Source: Candidatus Endobugula sertula
Lineage (GTDB): Bacteria; Pseudomonadota; Gammaproteobacteria; Pseudomonadales; Cellvibrionaceae
Assembly (NCBI GenBank): GCA_001723645.1
Contig: MDLC01000002.1
Span: forward strand, 62,001-126,000
Reading direction: 5' to 3'
DNA: 64,000 nt
The notes beneath the pieces were generated by a model. It made no database searches, was not told the origin of the DNA, and worked only from the letters and a program-made list of their open reading frames with translations. The position numbers were made by a program, and so were the translations under genes. How positions within the stretch are numbered: position 1 is the stretch's first letter; each line of letters starts with the position of its first letter. Of this stretch, positions 8,800 through 17,100 are shown piece after piece.

Positions 8800-9042
8800 T
8801 TATGTATTGAGTGATTGCTTAATCTCGACCAGTTCAGTCATTAACTTCTCTCCTTGTTGCCGTAGCCACTGTTGATTCAAAAACAAGCCAAAATACCAAT
8901 CCTTACTATCCTCTAACTCCTCTGGCTCAACCAAGGCTCGAATCACATGGAGGTAAAACTGATAACAAATTATGGTGTCTATCTTCAAGCTGCGAAAGTT
9001 ACTCGTTAAGGGTTTGTGTTTGTAGCAGAGACAAACCTCCAT
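8800..9042 (-). CDS. Hypothetical protein, possibly a frameshifted remnant
   Basis: An 80-aa frame of unknown function; the C-terminal half (EPEELEDSKDWYFGLFLNQQ and onward) is helical and acidic. The better ribosome-binding site, GAGG, belongs to an ATG at about 9063 in another frame, which codes for only 20 residues before a stop. This suggests that a single gene has been broken by a frameshift near 9000-9040. It neighbours the duplicated mobile unit. Confidence 0.35.
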   Translation of the reverse strand: MEVCLCYKHKPLTSNFRSLKIDTIICYQFYLHVIRALVEPEELEDSKDWYFGLFLNQQWLRQQGEKLMTELVEIKQSLNT

Positions 9043-9119
9043 TATTATCCATGTTACTCATAAGAACCTCTTAGTCAGATTGTTGTGATAGCTAGCCTTG
9101 GGTGGTCGCACACCCTTGG

Positions 9120-9797
9120 TCAGCGCTTTATGGCTGACTTGCCATGAATATTGTTGTAATCATCTCCAACATCAGATAGAACGGAGGCTTGAAACTTCCA
9201 CCAGTGATCATGTGGATAGTGTGTGCATTCTGCTCTTGTATGTGTGCCATAGCTTACTACCCTAATAGAGTGATTACAGAGGCCACATGTTCCACTAAGT
9301 TTTGTTCTATATAAGTTGCCCTGAGCGTCTTGCTCTATCATAAAAGGCAAGATATTAAACTTGATGTACTTGTCTCTTTTTAGCTGCTTCCACGCTAAAA
9401 ATAGCATTACTGATGTCACGAATATAATCGAGAAAATCAGTATGTATGTAGAGGTTTGAGAAAGCGGTGATGATATGAATAGTGTTAGCGGGATACTAGC
9501 AATACTAGCAAAGCTACCCACTATAGATAGGGTTGAAAATGTACCAACCTGCCAGCTTTTTACATGTAATGGCTTAATAGATTTACGTTGTATATAAGTA
9601 GTTTGATCTGGCTCAGTACTATTGTCGTTTAAGTTAATAGCCCCAGTATTATTACCATTAACGATCACTGCCTGATTATAATCACCCGCAATATTTTGTT
9701 TTATTGTTGGTTGCTCTAAATCAATTAAACACTCAGGACACTGTGTGAAGGATCGATAGCTATTATTGCACTTTGGGCATTGCAAAACGTCTATCAT
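9120..9797 (-). CDS. Zinc-ribbon membrane protein paired with XRE regulator
   Basis: A 225-aa protein with no family name that I can give. The N-terminus has a CPKCNN...CPEC zinc ribbon (residues 7-23), followed by an Asn-rich stretch (GDYNQAVIVNGNNTG). Two membrane helices sit at about 88-110 and 118-136. The C-terminal domain has CGLCNHS and later a Cys/His pair (ECTHYPHDHWW), probably a second metal site. It starts at ATG 9797, overlapping the XRE stop in TCATGA, so the two genes are translationally coupled. A membrane-bound sensor working with the XRE regulator is plausible but not shown. A truncated version is fused to the second XRE copy. Confidence 0.6.
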   Translation of the reverse strand: MIDVLQCPKCNNSYRSFTQCPECLIDLEQPTIKQNIAGDYNQAVIVNGNNTGAINLNDNSTEPDQTTYIQRKSIKPLHVKSWQVGTFSTLSIVGSFASIASIPLTLFISSPLSQTSTYILIFSIIFVTSVMLFLAWKQLKRDKYIKFNILPFMIEQDAQGNLYRTKLSGTCGLCNHSIRVVSYGTHTRAECTHYPHDHWWKFQASVLSDVGDDYNNIHGKSAIKR

Positions 9798-10180
9798 GAG
9801 CTTTTAGCTGCTTGCCTGCCAGAATCCCATCGTCGGGATTGGTACTTAATAATCAAACTCTCTAATACTTCCCGAATAACCCTCTGCTCGTCTTCTGGCA
9901 TCTGCGTGACGGCTTCGAACTGTAGGGCAAGATCCTCGCTAGGTCCACGTTCATGTTCATCAAATAGCAAGAAATCAGTACTTACATGGAGTTCTAGGGC
10001 AATCTTCTTGAGTACATCAATCGAGGGTTGGGCTTGTCCAGCTTCATACTTCTTCAAGCTGTTGACATGAATACCGATAGTATCGGCCATTTGCTGTTGG
10101 GTTAGACTCCTATTCTTACGCAAGGTAATTAGTCGTGTATGTAGGCTCATCATTAAAAGTCTTCTGATTGACGGTGCCAT
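9794..10180 (-). CDS. XRE-family helix-turn-helix transcriptional regulator
   Basis: A 128-aa regulator with a classic lambda-repressor-like HTH: RLITLRKNRSLTQQQMADTI, then HVNSLKKYEAGQAQPSIDVL. A helical tail follows (MPEDEQRVIREVLESLI). I take ATG 10180 as the start because AGGAG lies eight bases upstream; the frame extends to 10246 but those residues look non-coding and overlap a palindrome. It is divergent from a primase gene, with the operator-like palindrome at 10218-10233 between them. It likely represses its own operon and possibly the primase, as XRE regulators of mobile elements usually do. Confidence 0.75.
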   Translation of the reverse strand: MAPSIRRLLMMSLHTRLITLRKNRSLTQQQMADTIGIHVNSLKKYEAGQAQPSIDVLKKIALELHVSTDFLLFDEHERGPSEDLALQFEAVTQMPEDEQRVIREVLESLIIKYQSRRWDSGRQAAKSS

Positions 10181-10217
10181 TATCCTAACTCCTAGTCTAT
10201 AAGACTGCCGCAAAAAT

Positions 10218-10233
10218 ATACATAAATATGTAT
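10218..10233. promoter_or_regulatory. Palindrome between divergent XRE and primase genes
   Basis: ATACATA, AA, TATGTAT is a perfect 7-bp inverted repeat with a 2-bp spacer. A further ATACATA half-site lies ten bases on, at 10244-10250. The second copy of the unit keeps ATACATAAATGTGTG, a degraded version. The position suits an XRE operator. Confidence 0.5.
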
Positions 10234-10286
10234 CAAAATAATACATAATAACGGTATTGACAAGGTTTTACTAAAGTGGGGGAGTT

Positions 10287-10796
10287 ATGGCGCGCATACC
10301 AGATGATCACATTGAAAGAATAAAGCGAGAAGTGTCATTGCTGGCATTGGCAGAAGGACCAAGGCTATCAGCCAAAGAAGCAAGGTAAGGATGATGCAGC
10401 ATGCTGTCCGTTCCATGATGATAAAACCCCATCATGCATTATCAGCCCTAAATCGAATCTGTTTAACTGCTTCGGCTGTGGTGCAACAGGTCATTGATTA
10501 CTACTACCAAACAATCCCCCAAAGCGCTCGATTAGTTGGCTAAACGTGGCTTAGATGATCCTGAATTAATTAACCACTTTAAGCTGGGCTATGCGAATAG
10601 AACGCTAGGCCTACATTTACCTCAAAAAAACCGCAAAGCGGGTAAACAACTGCGGGAATTGTTAAAGCGCATAGGCTTGTATCGAAAGAATAGGCGCGAG
10701 CATTTTAATGGTTCCATTGTGTTTCCAGTGGCCGATGAGAATGAGGTTATTAGCGAGGTGTATGGCCGCAAGTTGTTGGATAACTTATCGCTGTCA
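10287..10796 (+). pseudogene. Broken CHC2 zinc-finger DNA primase
   Basis: Pieces of a DnaG-type primase occur in order but in different frames. The start MARIPDDHIERIKREVSLL is at 10287. The CHC2 zinc-finger pieces CCPFHDDKTPSC and FNCFGCGATGH lie at about 10398-10497. Then come GLDDPELINHFKLGYANR and FNGSIVFPVADENEVISEVYGRKLLDN (10547-10790). At least two frameshifts and an internal deletion separate them, and the gene stops where copy B of the repeat begins. Primases of this kind belong to integrative elements and satellite phages. The gene is dead. Confidence 0.75.
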
Positions 10797-11603
10797 CACA
10801 CCCTTGGTCAGCCCTTTATGGCTGACTTGCCATGAATATTGTTGTAATCATCTACAGCATCAGATAGAACGGAGGCTTGAAACTTCCACCAGTGATCATG
10901 TAGAGGTTTGAGGAAGTGATGATGATATGAATAGTGTTAGCGGAATGCTAGCAAAGCTACCCACATAGATTTACGTGTAGTCGTTCAAACTTGATCTGGC
11001 CCAGTACTATTGTCGTTTAAGTTAATAACCCCAGTATTATTACCATTAATGATCACTGCCTGATTATGATCACCCTCAATATTTTGTTTTATTGTTGGTT
11101 GCTGTAAATCAATTAAGCACTCAGGATACTGTGTGAAGGGCTGATACTTAATAATAAAACTCCCTAATACTTCCCGAATAACCATCTGCTCGTCTTCTGA
11201 CATCTGCGTGACAGCTTTGAGCTGTAGGGCGAGATTCTCACTAGGCCCACGTTCATGTGCACCAAATAGCAAGCAGTCGGTATTTATATGAAGTTCTAGG
11301 GCAATCTTCTTGAGTACATCAATAGAGGGTTGGGCTTGTCCAGCTTCATACTTCTTCAAGCTGTTGGCATGAATACCGATAATATCGGCCATTTGCTGTT
11401 GCGTTAGACCCCTATTCTTACGCAAGGTAATTAGTCGTGTATGTAGGCTCATCATTAAAAGTCTTCTGATTAACAGTGCCATTATCCTAACGACTAGTCT
11501 ACAAGACTGCCGCAGAAATATACATAAATGTGTGCCATAATAGAATATAATCATGGTCTTGACAAGGTTTTACTGAAACGGGGAGTTATGGCGCGCATAC
11601 CAG
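10797..11603. repeat. Duplicated unit, copy B (internally deleted)
   Basis: Direct repeat of 9109-10302. About 390 bases are missing relative to copy A: segments of the zinc-ribbon gene around 10900 and 11140 are deleted, which fuses the residue to the XRE gene. The right end again stops at MARIP, the primase start, beyond which the IS4 remnant begins. Confidence 0.8.
10985..11482 (-). CDS. XRE regulator fused to a zinc-ribbon protein fragment
   Basis: The first 110 residues or so match the XRE regulator of copy A (RLITLRKNRGLTQQQMADII, HANSLKKYEAGQAQPSIDVL). After IIKYQ the frame enters FTQYPECLIDLQQPTIKQN, which corresponds to residues 17 onward of the zinc-ribbon protein, and stops shortly after the Asn-rich stretch. 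A deletion has therefore joined the two coupled genes; one ribbon cysteine is now Tyr and the first CXXC is gone. The start at ATG 11482 is the equivalent of copy A. The HTH is intact and may still bind DNA. Confidence 0.6.
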   Translation of the reverse strand: MALLIRRLLMMSLHTRLITLRKNRGLTQQQMADIIGIHANSLKKYEAGQAQPSIDVLKKIALELHINTDCLLFGAHERGPSENLALQLKAVTQMSEDEQMVIREVLGSFIIKYQPFTQYPECLIDLQQPTIKQNIEGDHNQAVIINGNNTGVINLNDNSTGPDQV

Positions 11604-12400
11604 CAGAAGTCCGCGCCTTACTTACCTTAACACTATCAACTTTTCCCTTAACGGAAGATTCGTTAACAATGTCCACCGAATACGCTCTCTTCCTTCTGAC
11701 TCGTCTCATTCCATTACTGAAATAACCGCAATCGATAAACTTGGATACGGCAATTGTTTGTCTACTGGTGGATAGACGGTTAGCCATTTCACTTTAATCA
11801 CCAGTGTGGCCTCAATATCGTTTCATCGGCTAAACGATTCACACCACTTCTTACAATAAAATAACTATCTCACTCATGACAGCGGCAGAAAAACTCATAA
11901 ATATCACTTTCACGATCACCAAGATGAACTAGCCTATCAGAAGGGCTATCAGAGATGTCGTGAGTACCGTCAAGGTTCTTCAACCACTGGATACTTTCCT
12001 TCTCATGAATGGGTATTCTAGTCGGGTTAATAGAGCGCTTAAGTTGGGTTCTTTAAAAACCTGCCTTGTCCAACACTGGGTGGCAGTCAATTCCAATGGT
12101 AACCCTTCTGCTGTTATTGCCACACTCGCATACAGTAAAATACCACAGGACTTATAATCTCGGCCCAACTCTTCAGCCGATTTTTTGGTAATCGGAAGGC
12201 AGCTGAGAAAGCCTATATCCTCTGGTTTTTTCCTGTGATAAGAAAATTCCGTGGTATCGTGCAAAACCAGTATAGGGCTTGTCGCAGCCACTATTCGCTT
12301 TCCCGTTTGTTCAAAATGGTCTGCCAATATGTCACTTTCCTCAACTCTGTCATATTTGACCAGACTGTCAGGGAGAGGAGGAGTCCATCCCATTGCTTAC
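11590..12400 (-). pseudogene. IS4-family (Tn5/IS50-like) transposase remnant
   Basis: The open frame 12393-11980 carries SPILVLHDTTEFSYHRKKPE, DIGFLSCLP and LLYASVAITAEGLPLEL, typical of the first catalytic Asp region of IS4/IS50 transposases. A frameshift near 12010 breaks it; the next frame continues ESIQWLKNLDGTHDIS and LVHLGDRESDIYEFF (second Asp region), then a stop near 11880. Later pieces (YFIVRSGVNRLADE, RIRWTLLTNLP) lie in further frames down to about 11600. Both the N-terminus and the C-terminal Glu domain are missing. No inverted ends were identified. Confidence 0.75.
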
Positions 12401-12408
12401 AAAGAATA

Positions 12409-13404
12409 TTAGACCGTTCTATCCAAGCGTTTAATTAACTGGCTGAGTAAATCTTCCGTAGTGGCCTGTTTACTCAGACGCAAATCCTGGGAAAGTCCTT
12501 GTAATATTTTGGCTACAGCATCCGATGGTGTTTCTTTGTCGTCACGTAGGGAATCGAGCAAAAGCTCAATACCTGTTTCTCCAACATGTGTCAGAATACT
12601 ATTGATCATTTCCTGATATTGTTGAGAGGCACCTTCATGGGTATTATGGGTCTCTGCATTAAGAGGTGTGAGTTCTTTAATTTCTTGCATTAACTTTATC
12701 ACGGTATTTTCTGACAGCAGATCTTTGTCGGTTCCCTCTTTTAATAAGGTGGTTATTAACGGTGATAAGCTATTAGCAAGTTCTTGCATGGGGGCTGAAA
12801 AAATGGGGGACTCTTCAGATGTATTGACGCCTGACTGAATCTTTTCGTCAAAAACAGCGCCCCGAATATCTGCATATTCAAATTGGCTTGATTCCAATGT
12901 TGTACCACGTAAATCTGCACCTCGTAAGTCTACCTCAGCAAAATCAACATGAGTCAGATTGGCACCACGTAAATCTGCCCCACGTAAGTTAAGCTCTGTC
13001 ACTGTTGCATGTTGTAAATTGGTTCGTTGCAAACTGGCGCGAGACATATCGCTATCGATTAACGAAGCATGAGAAAAGTCAGCATCGTCAAAAATACAGG
13101 CTTGCGCAGATGAGTTTTCAAATTTCGCCTGAGTAAAATGGCTGTAAGACGCTTGAACATTGTTCCATTCACACAGACGCAATGTGGCTTTTTTTAGCAG
13201 AGTCTTGTTTAAGTTAACATGTTGTAATTGGCAATGACGCCATTGGATGTGGTTGAGTAATGCATGAGAAAGATTAACGTTATCAAATACCAAAGAGTCA
13301 CCACGCAAGTACTGAAGATCAACATGAGATAAATCTTTATTACTGATATGTATATTGCGAGCAGTCTGGTTTTTTTCAATCAAATAAGAAAGCGTATCAA
13401 GCAT
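12409..13404 (-). CDS. Pentapeptide-repeat protein at the end of the eCIS operon
   Basis: A 331-aa protein. Residues about 20-185 are pentapeptide repeats of the A(D/N)LXX type (clear in LRGADLRGANLTHVDF and DLRGADLRGTTLESSQFEYADIRG), which fold into a right-handed beta-helix. Residues 190-331 are helical and acidic without a recognised domain. Its ATG overlaps the end of the preceding gene by eight bases (ATGCTTGA), so the two are co-translated. As the last gene after the giant effector, it may be an effector accessory or immunity protein; this is inference from order only. The IS4 remnant directly downstream marks the end of the island. Confidence 0.82.
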   Translation of the reverse strand: MLDTLSYLIEKNQTARNIHISNKDLSHVDLQYLRGDSLVFDNVNLSHALLNHIQWRHCQLQHVNLNKTLLKKATLRLCEWNNVQASYSHFTQAKFENSSAQACIFDDADFSHASLIDSDMSRASLQRTNLQHATVTELNLRGADLRGANLTHVDFAEVDLRGADLRGTTLESSQFEYADIRGAVFDEKIQSGVNTSEESPIFSAPMQELANSLSPLITTLLKEGTDKDLLSENTVIKLMQEIKELTPLNAETHNTHEGASQQYQEMINSILTHVGETGIELLLDSLRDDKETPSDAVAKILQGLSQDLRLSKQATTEDLLSQLIKRLDRTV

Positions 13405-14122
13405 AAAATTCTTCTGTATTTTTGTAAGGAAGATCCTTTTTAAAACGTTCTTTGTAAATAATCATGCACTCACTCAGTAAGCCTGGGTCTAACTTTGATG
13501 ATGATACAGGGCTATTGGCATCCTGCATTAATGCGTCAATATCATTCCATACAGCTCTATACAGCCCAGGGCCCTGTGCTACAATCCAGTGACACAATTC
13601 ATAGATACTATCTTCTGAATAATCACTCATCTCGTAAAAAAAAGGTCTTAACTGAACAGCAGCTTCTTCATAGTTCCAAGCAAAACGAATCATGCTATTC
13701 TCATCCATGTGTTGAAGATAAATACCTAATTGTTCACTATCGCCCTCTACTTCATTGATCATATGCCAAAACTCCACCGGTATTTCTTCTGGGATATATC
13801 GTCCCAAAGACCGTATTGGACTTTCTTGAATAATACTCACTTCGGGATAGTGTTGGGAAAAATGGTGCCTTATTTGATCAATAACATCCGCTTCTGTAAG
13901 ACAACCTTTTTCAAAAAAACCATCGGCAACAGGCAATAATAAACAGTAACGGCCTGCTTCAAGAGATATTTCATACTTTTGAGCATATAAGGGAATATCA
14001 GTGCTATCATCATAGCTTCCACCACCAGTGATTTTTTCAACACCGTCTACTGAAACCAGATGGGCGACCACACCCACTTCATCTTGTAATCTTTGAGCTA
14101 AAAACGTAAGTAAACTATTCAT
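13397..14122 (-). CDS. DUF4240-like protein coupled to the giant eCIS effector
   Basis: A 241-aa soluble protein. The first 110 residues (LLTFLAQRLQDEVGVVAHLV...GRYCLLLPVADGFF) are not recognised. Residues about 115-225 resemble DUF4240: VEFWHMINEVEGDSEQL, then FAWNYEEAAVQLRPFFYEMS and YELCHWIVAQGPGLYRAV. The start ATG shares a base with the TAA of the 2163-aa effector (TAATG at 14122), and the stop overlaps the next ATG, so these three genes form a coupled unit. A chaperone, adaptor or immunity role for the effector is a reasonable hypothesis without direct support. Confidence 0.7.
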   Translation of the reverse strand: MNSLLTFLAQRLQDEVGVVAHLVSVDGVEKITGGGSYDDSTDIPLYAQKYEISLEAGRYCLLLPVADGFFEKGCLTEADVIDQIRHHFSQHYPEVSIIQESPIRSLGRYIPEEIPVEFWHMINEVEGDSEQLGIYLQHMDENSMIRFAWNYEEAAVQLRPFFYEMSDYSEDSIYELCHWIVAQGPGLYRAVWNDIDALMQDANSPVSSSKLDPGLLSECMIIYKERFKKDLPYKNTEEFYA

Positions 14123-17100
14123 TATTCATCACTACTATTACCATTGGCTCTTTCTTTACTATTTTTACTCGCGGGGAAAACTAATCCGTACCCGGCCCTT
14201 TCCCAATATGTCATTAATTCTTGCCTAGTGATGGTTGCTTCAACACCTGTTGACGGGTCAAGGATGCGTACATCTGAATCATTCACCATTTTATCAATAA
14301 TGATATAACGGCTGCTACCACTATCATCCGGTTTGATCTGCATAATCCAGTAATGATCTTTGGCGGTCAGTGAAGCGAATACTCCGTCGGGAAATGCACC
14401 ATCATCGACACGCAGTCGTCCACCCACAAATTTTGTATGTGAATCAGCAGGCATCTGGCGGCTCATGGTATCCGCCATACGACTTGGATCTGTGTTCGAT
14501 GCATTCACCTTAATAGCTGCGTCGGCTATATCACGTTGTGACGCATCGACCTCTTGCTGTTTTAAGGCTGTGACCGCGCAGGCAGGTCCACAGTCATTAT
14601 CCCCTTGTCTTGGTATCACATCTGACGATGGTTGGGTTCCTTTAAAACCTTGAGAGGATGGTACCTCCTCTGGTGTTTGCGGTTTTGTTGTTGTAGCCGT
14701 ATCAGGATCCGGACCTTCGATTTTTGTTCTGACTGGTACGGCTGTTTCCGGCATCGCTAATAATTCAGTTAAAGATTTACCTGTCTGTTTACTTAGAATC
14801 GCCCTCATATTGGTACCGGGCTTGTACCCCAATTTTGCGCCTAATTCTGTCGAGGTGGGATTTTTGTTTCCTCCTTTTTCTCTTTTCATTCGGTGTAATA
14901 AGTTACTCAAGTACTGATGAACCTCCTCCATATTACCAGGCACTGGTTTTAAATTATGGGAAAATTCCGGCTGCCCTTCCCACGACACCTTAATAGGTGG
15001 GGCTCCTTCTACGGGTACTATATCTAAGCCTCTCCACCTTTCTCTAGACGGTTCTCTGACTCTTGAAGTGGTTGTCGGTATTGGCTCATTAGTATCGGTG
15101 TTCTGTAGTTTAATATGTGGGCCAAGGATACGTTCACCAGGCACACCTGGCCCAGGTCTATTGAGCCGACCACCACTATTACCAACAGAGGTGTTATCCC
15201 AGGGCATGATATGGCCTTCTTCCATCATCTTGTTTCTCAACACACTTTCTACATCAACCGAATCACTCTCTTGTTTGTATTTAGTACTGAGTGGCGTCAC
15301 CTCTAATTGAAAATCTTTGATGCTGACACCATTTTGTCTGGCAAGCTCAACAGCATTTTTGTAAATAGTAAATCGACTGGTCATACCTCCTGATGAGGTT
15401 TTACCGACTTTGAGGATCATACCATCTGGGCCACGGAATACATAAATAGCTTCCTGGCCTTTTACCAGACTAACGGCACTGGCAAATTTTTCAGGATCTG
15501 TAATCACGGTTGTATCCAATACTTTGGGAGAATCTGGGTTGTCTGGATCACTTGGCCTGACTTGTAGCTTATCGTTAACCGCTTTAGGTAAGGCGGTTAA
15601 ATCCACTGCGTTAATACTGCCATCGGTATTTTTTGTCGCACCGCCGGTCAGGGGAAAGAGCTCTTTAAGAATACTTGGCGGATCGTTGATGGCCTCTCCC
15701 AAACCTTTGTGTTTAAGACCGGCTTGTTGAAACTCGACGGCAATCTCACCTGCCATGCGAATAACGTCTTTACCCGCTTGGTATACACCATCCGTTCCAC
15801 CGGCTTCACTGCCTTCAATTTTACGTCCTTCAATTTTTGCTTCTATACTGACTACTTTAGCTGATAGTGTGTCAAGATCAGTATTCAGTTCCTGTGCTTT
15901 CGGCCTTGCATCATTTTCTACGACACTTTTAATCGCCCCGATTTTTTGTTTGACAGGCCCACAGGCAACACTACAAATTTCACACTCAATATCATTGTCT
16001 GAGCGTTTTCGCATACTCACATCATGATCAGCATCGCCAACTTTAACCTGGGTCTTCGTCAGTGCTGCCATTTCTGCATCACTCATATTTTTAATCGGCG
16101 TATTGGCATCCACCTGATTGCGTACAGAGGTATTTGCATTGGTTTCTGCTTGTGGTTGTTTAATGGGTGCATCCACGGCACTATCCCCCGTTTTTGCATC
16201 CGTTTGCGAACGCACATCATCAGTATCCTGGGGTTTAATCGCTGGGGGGTCGGAATCTTGTTGGCGTATCGGGCTGGTATCACCCCCATCCCGCGGTTTA
16301 ACGGCAGGCACACCATCCGTAGCAACACGCTTATTACCTATCAAGCCTCCTGCTCCGCCTGCAAACCAATGTTCAACGGACTCCATCATTTTTCGAGTAC
16401 CTTGGTTCGCTCTCGAATCATCCGAGATTTCCATTTTTGAGAAAGCCGCATCTCTCAGGTTGCCAGCACGTTGTTTGAGTCTGCCCAAACGTGTTGTAGG
16501 AACATCGGGTGTATTCGTCTTCGGCCCAGATGCTATGGGCGCGTCAGGAGCATCGGTTCGTAACTTAGGTGTGGTTGGTGGTGCAGCAGTATCCGTTTGA
16601 GGCTTGGGCGTTGTCACAGCAGGGCTATCTACCTGGGGCCTCGTGGTTGCAGGCGTAGACGGTGCATCAGTTTGTGCTCTTGGCACTGAGGGGTGATCTG
16701 CTTGTGCCCGCCCACGGGACGCGGCCTTAGCACCCGCAGCTCCCGAAGCCGCTGAAGAGAAAAAACGATTGGCATCGTATTTACCTGTTTGGAGATAGCT
16801 TAAAAATTCTACTGAACCAGCCAGTCCCATACCAATACCCAGATCAATCAAGCTGTCTTTAACAACCGGGTGACCTCTCGGCATCGGTACATCAACATCG
16901 GGAACGTTAGCACGAGGATTACCTCCAGGTTGACTACCACCAGGAAGACCTCCCCGAGCGGTAGAGGCTACTGACATACCGCCAGCCATCACAAAGCCCT
17001 GCCAGTTAAATTTCTGGCCAAAGGCAACATACCCTACTCCTTGTGTTAAGCCTTCTGACAGCATATCCCCTGCAAAATTAATGCCGATATTCAATGCAAT

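Larger units (their letters stand above)
9109..10302. repeat. Duplicated unit, copy A (zinc-ribbon gene, XRE gene, operator, primase start)
   Basis: The sequence from CACACCCTTGG at 9109 to ATACCAG at 10302 recurs at 10797-11603 in the same orientation. The copies are diverged by scattered substitutions, and copy B lacks most of the zinc-ribbon gene. Copy A is the fuller version. The repeat ends inside the primase start codons, so the break point lies within that gene. Confidence 0.85.

Noticed and set aside
10536-10835. 99-aa plus-strand ORF as an independent gene
   Set aside because: It is the middle of a frameshifted primase, and its end runs into the repeat copy B.
11528-11787. Short ORFs on both strands after repeat copy B
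   Set aside because: They combine the primase start of copy B with out-of-frame IS4 remnant sequence.
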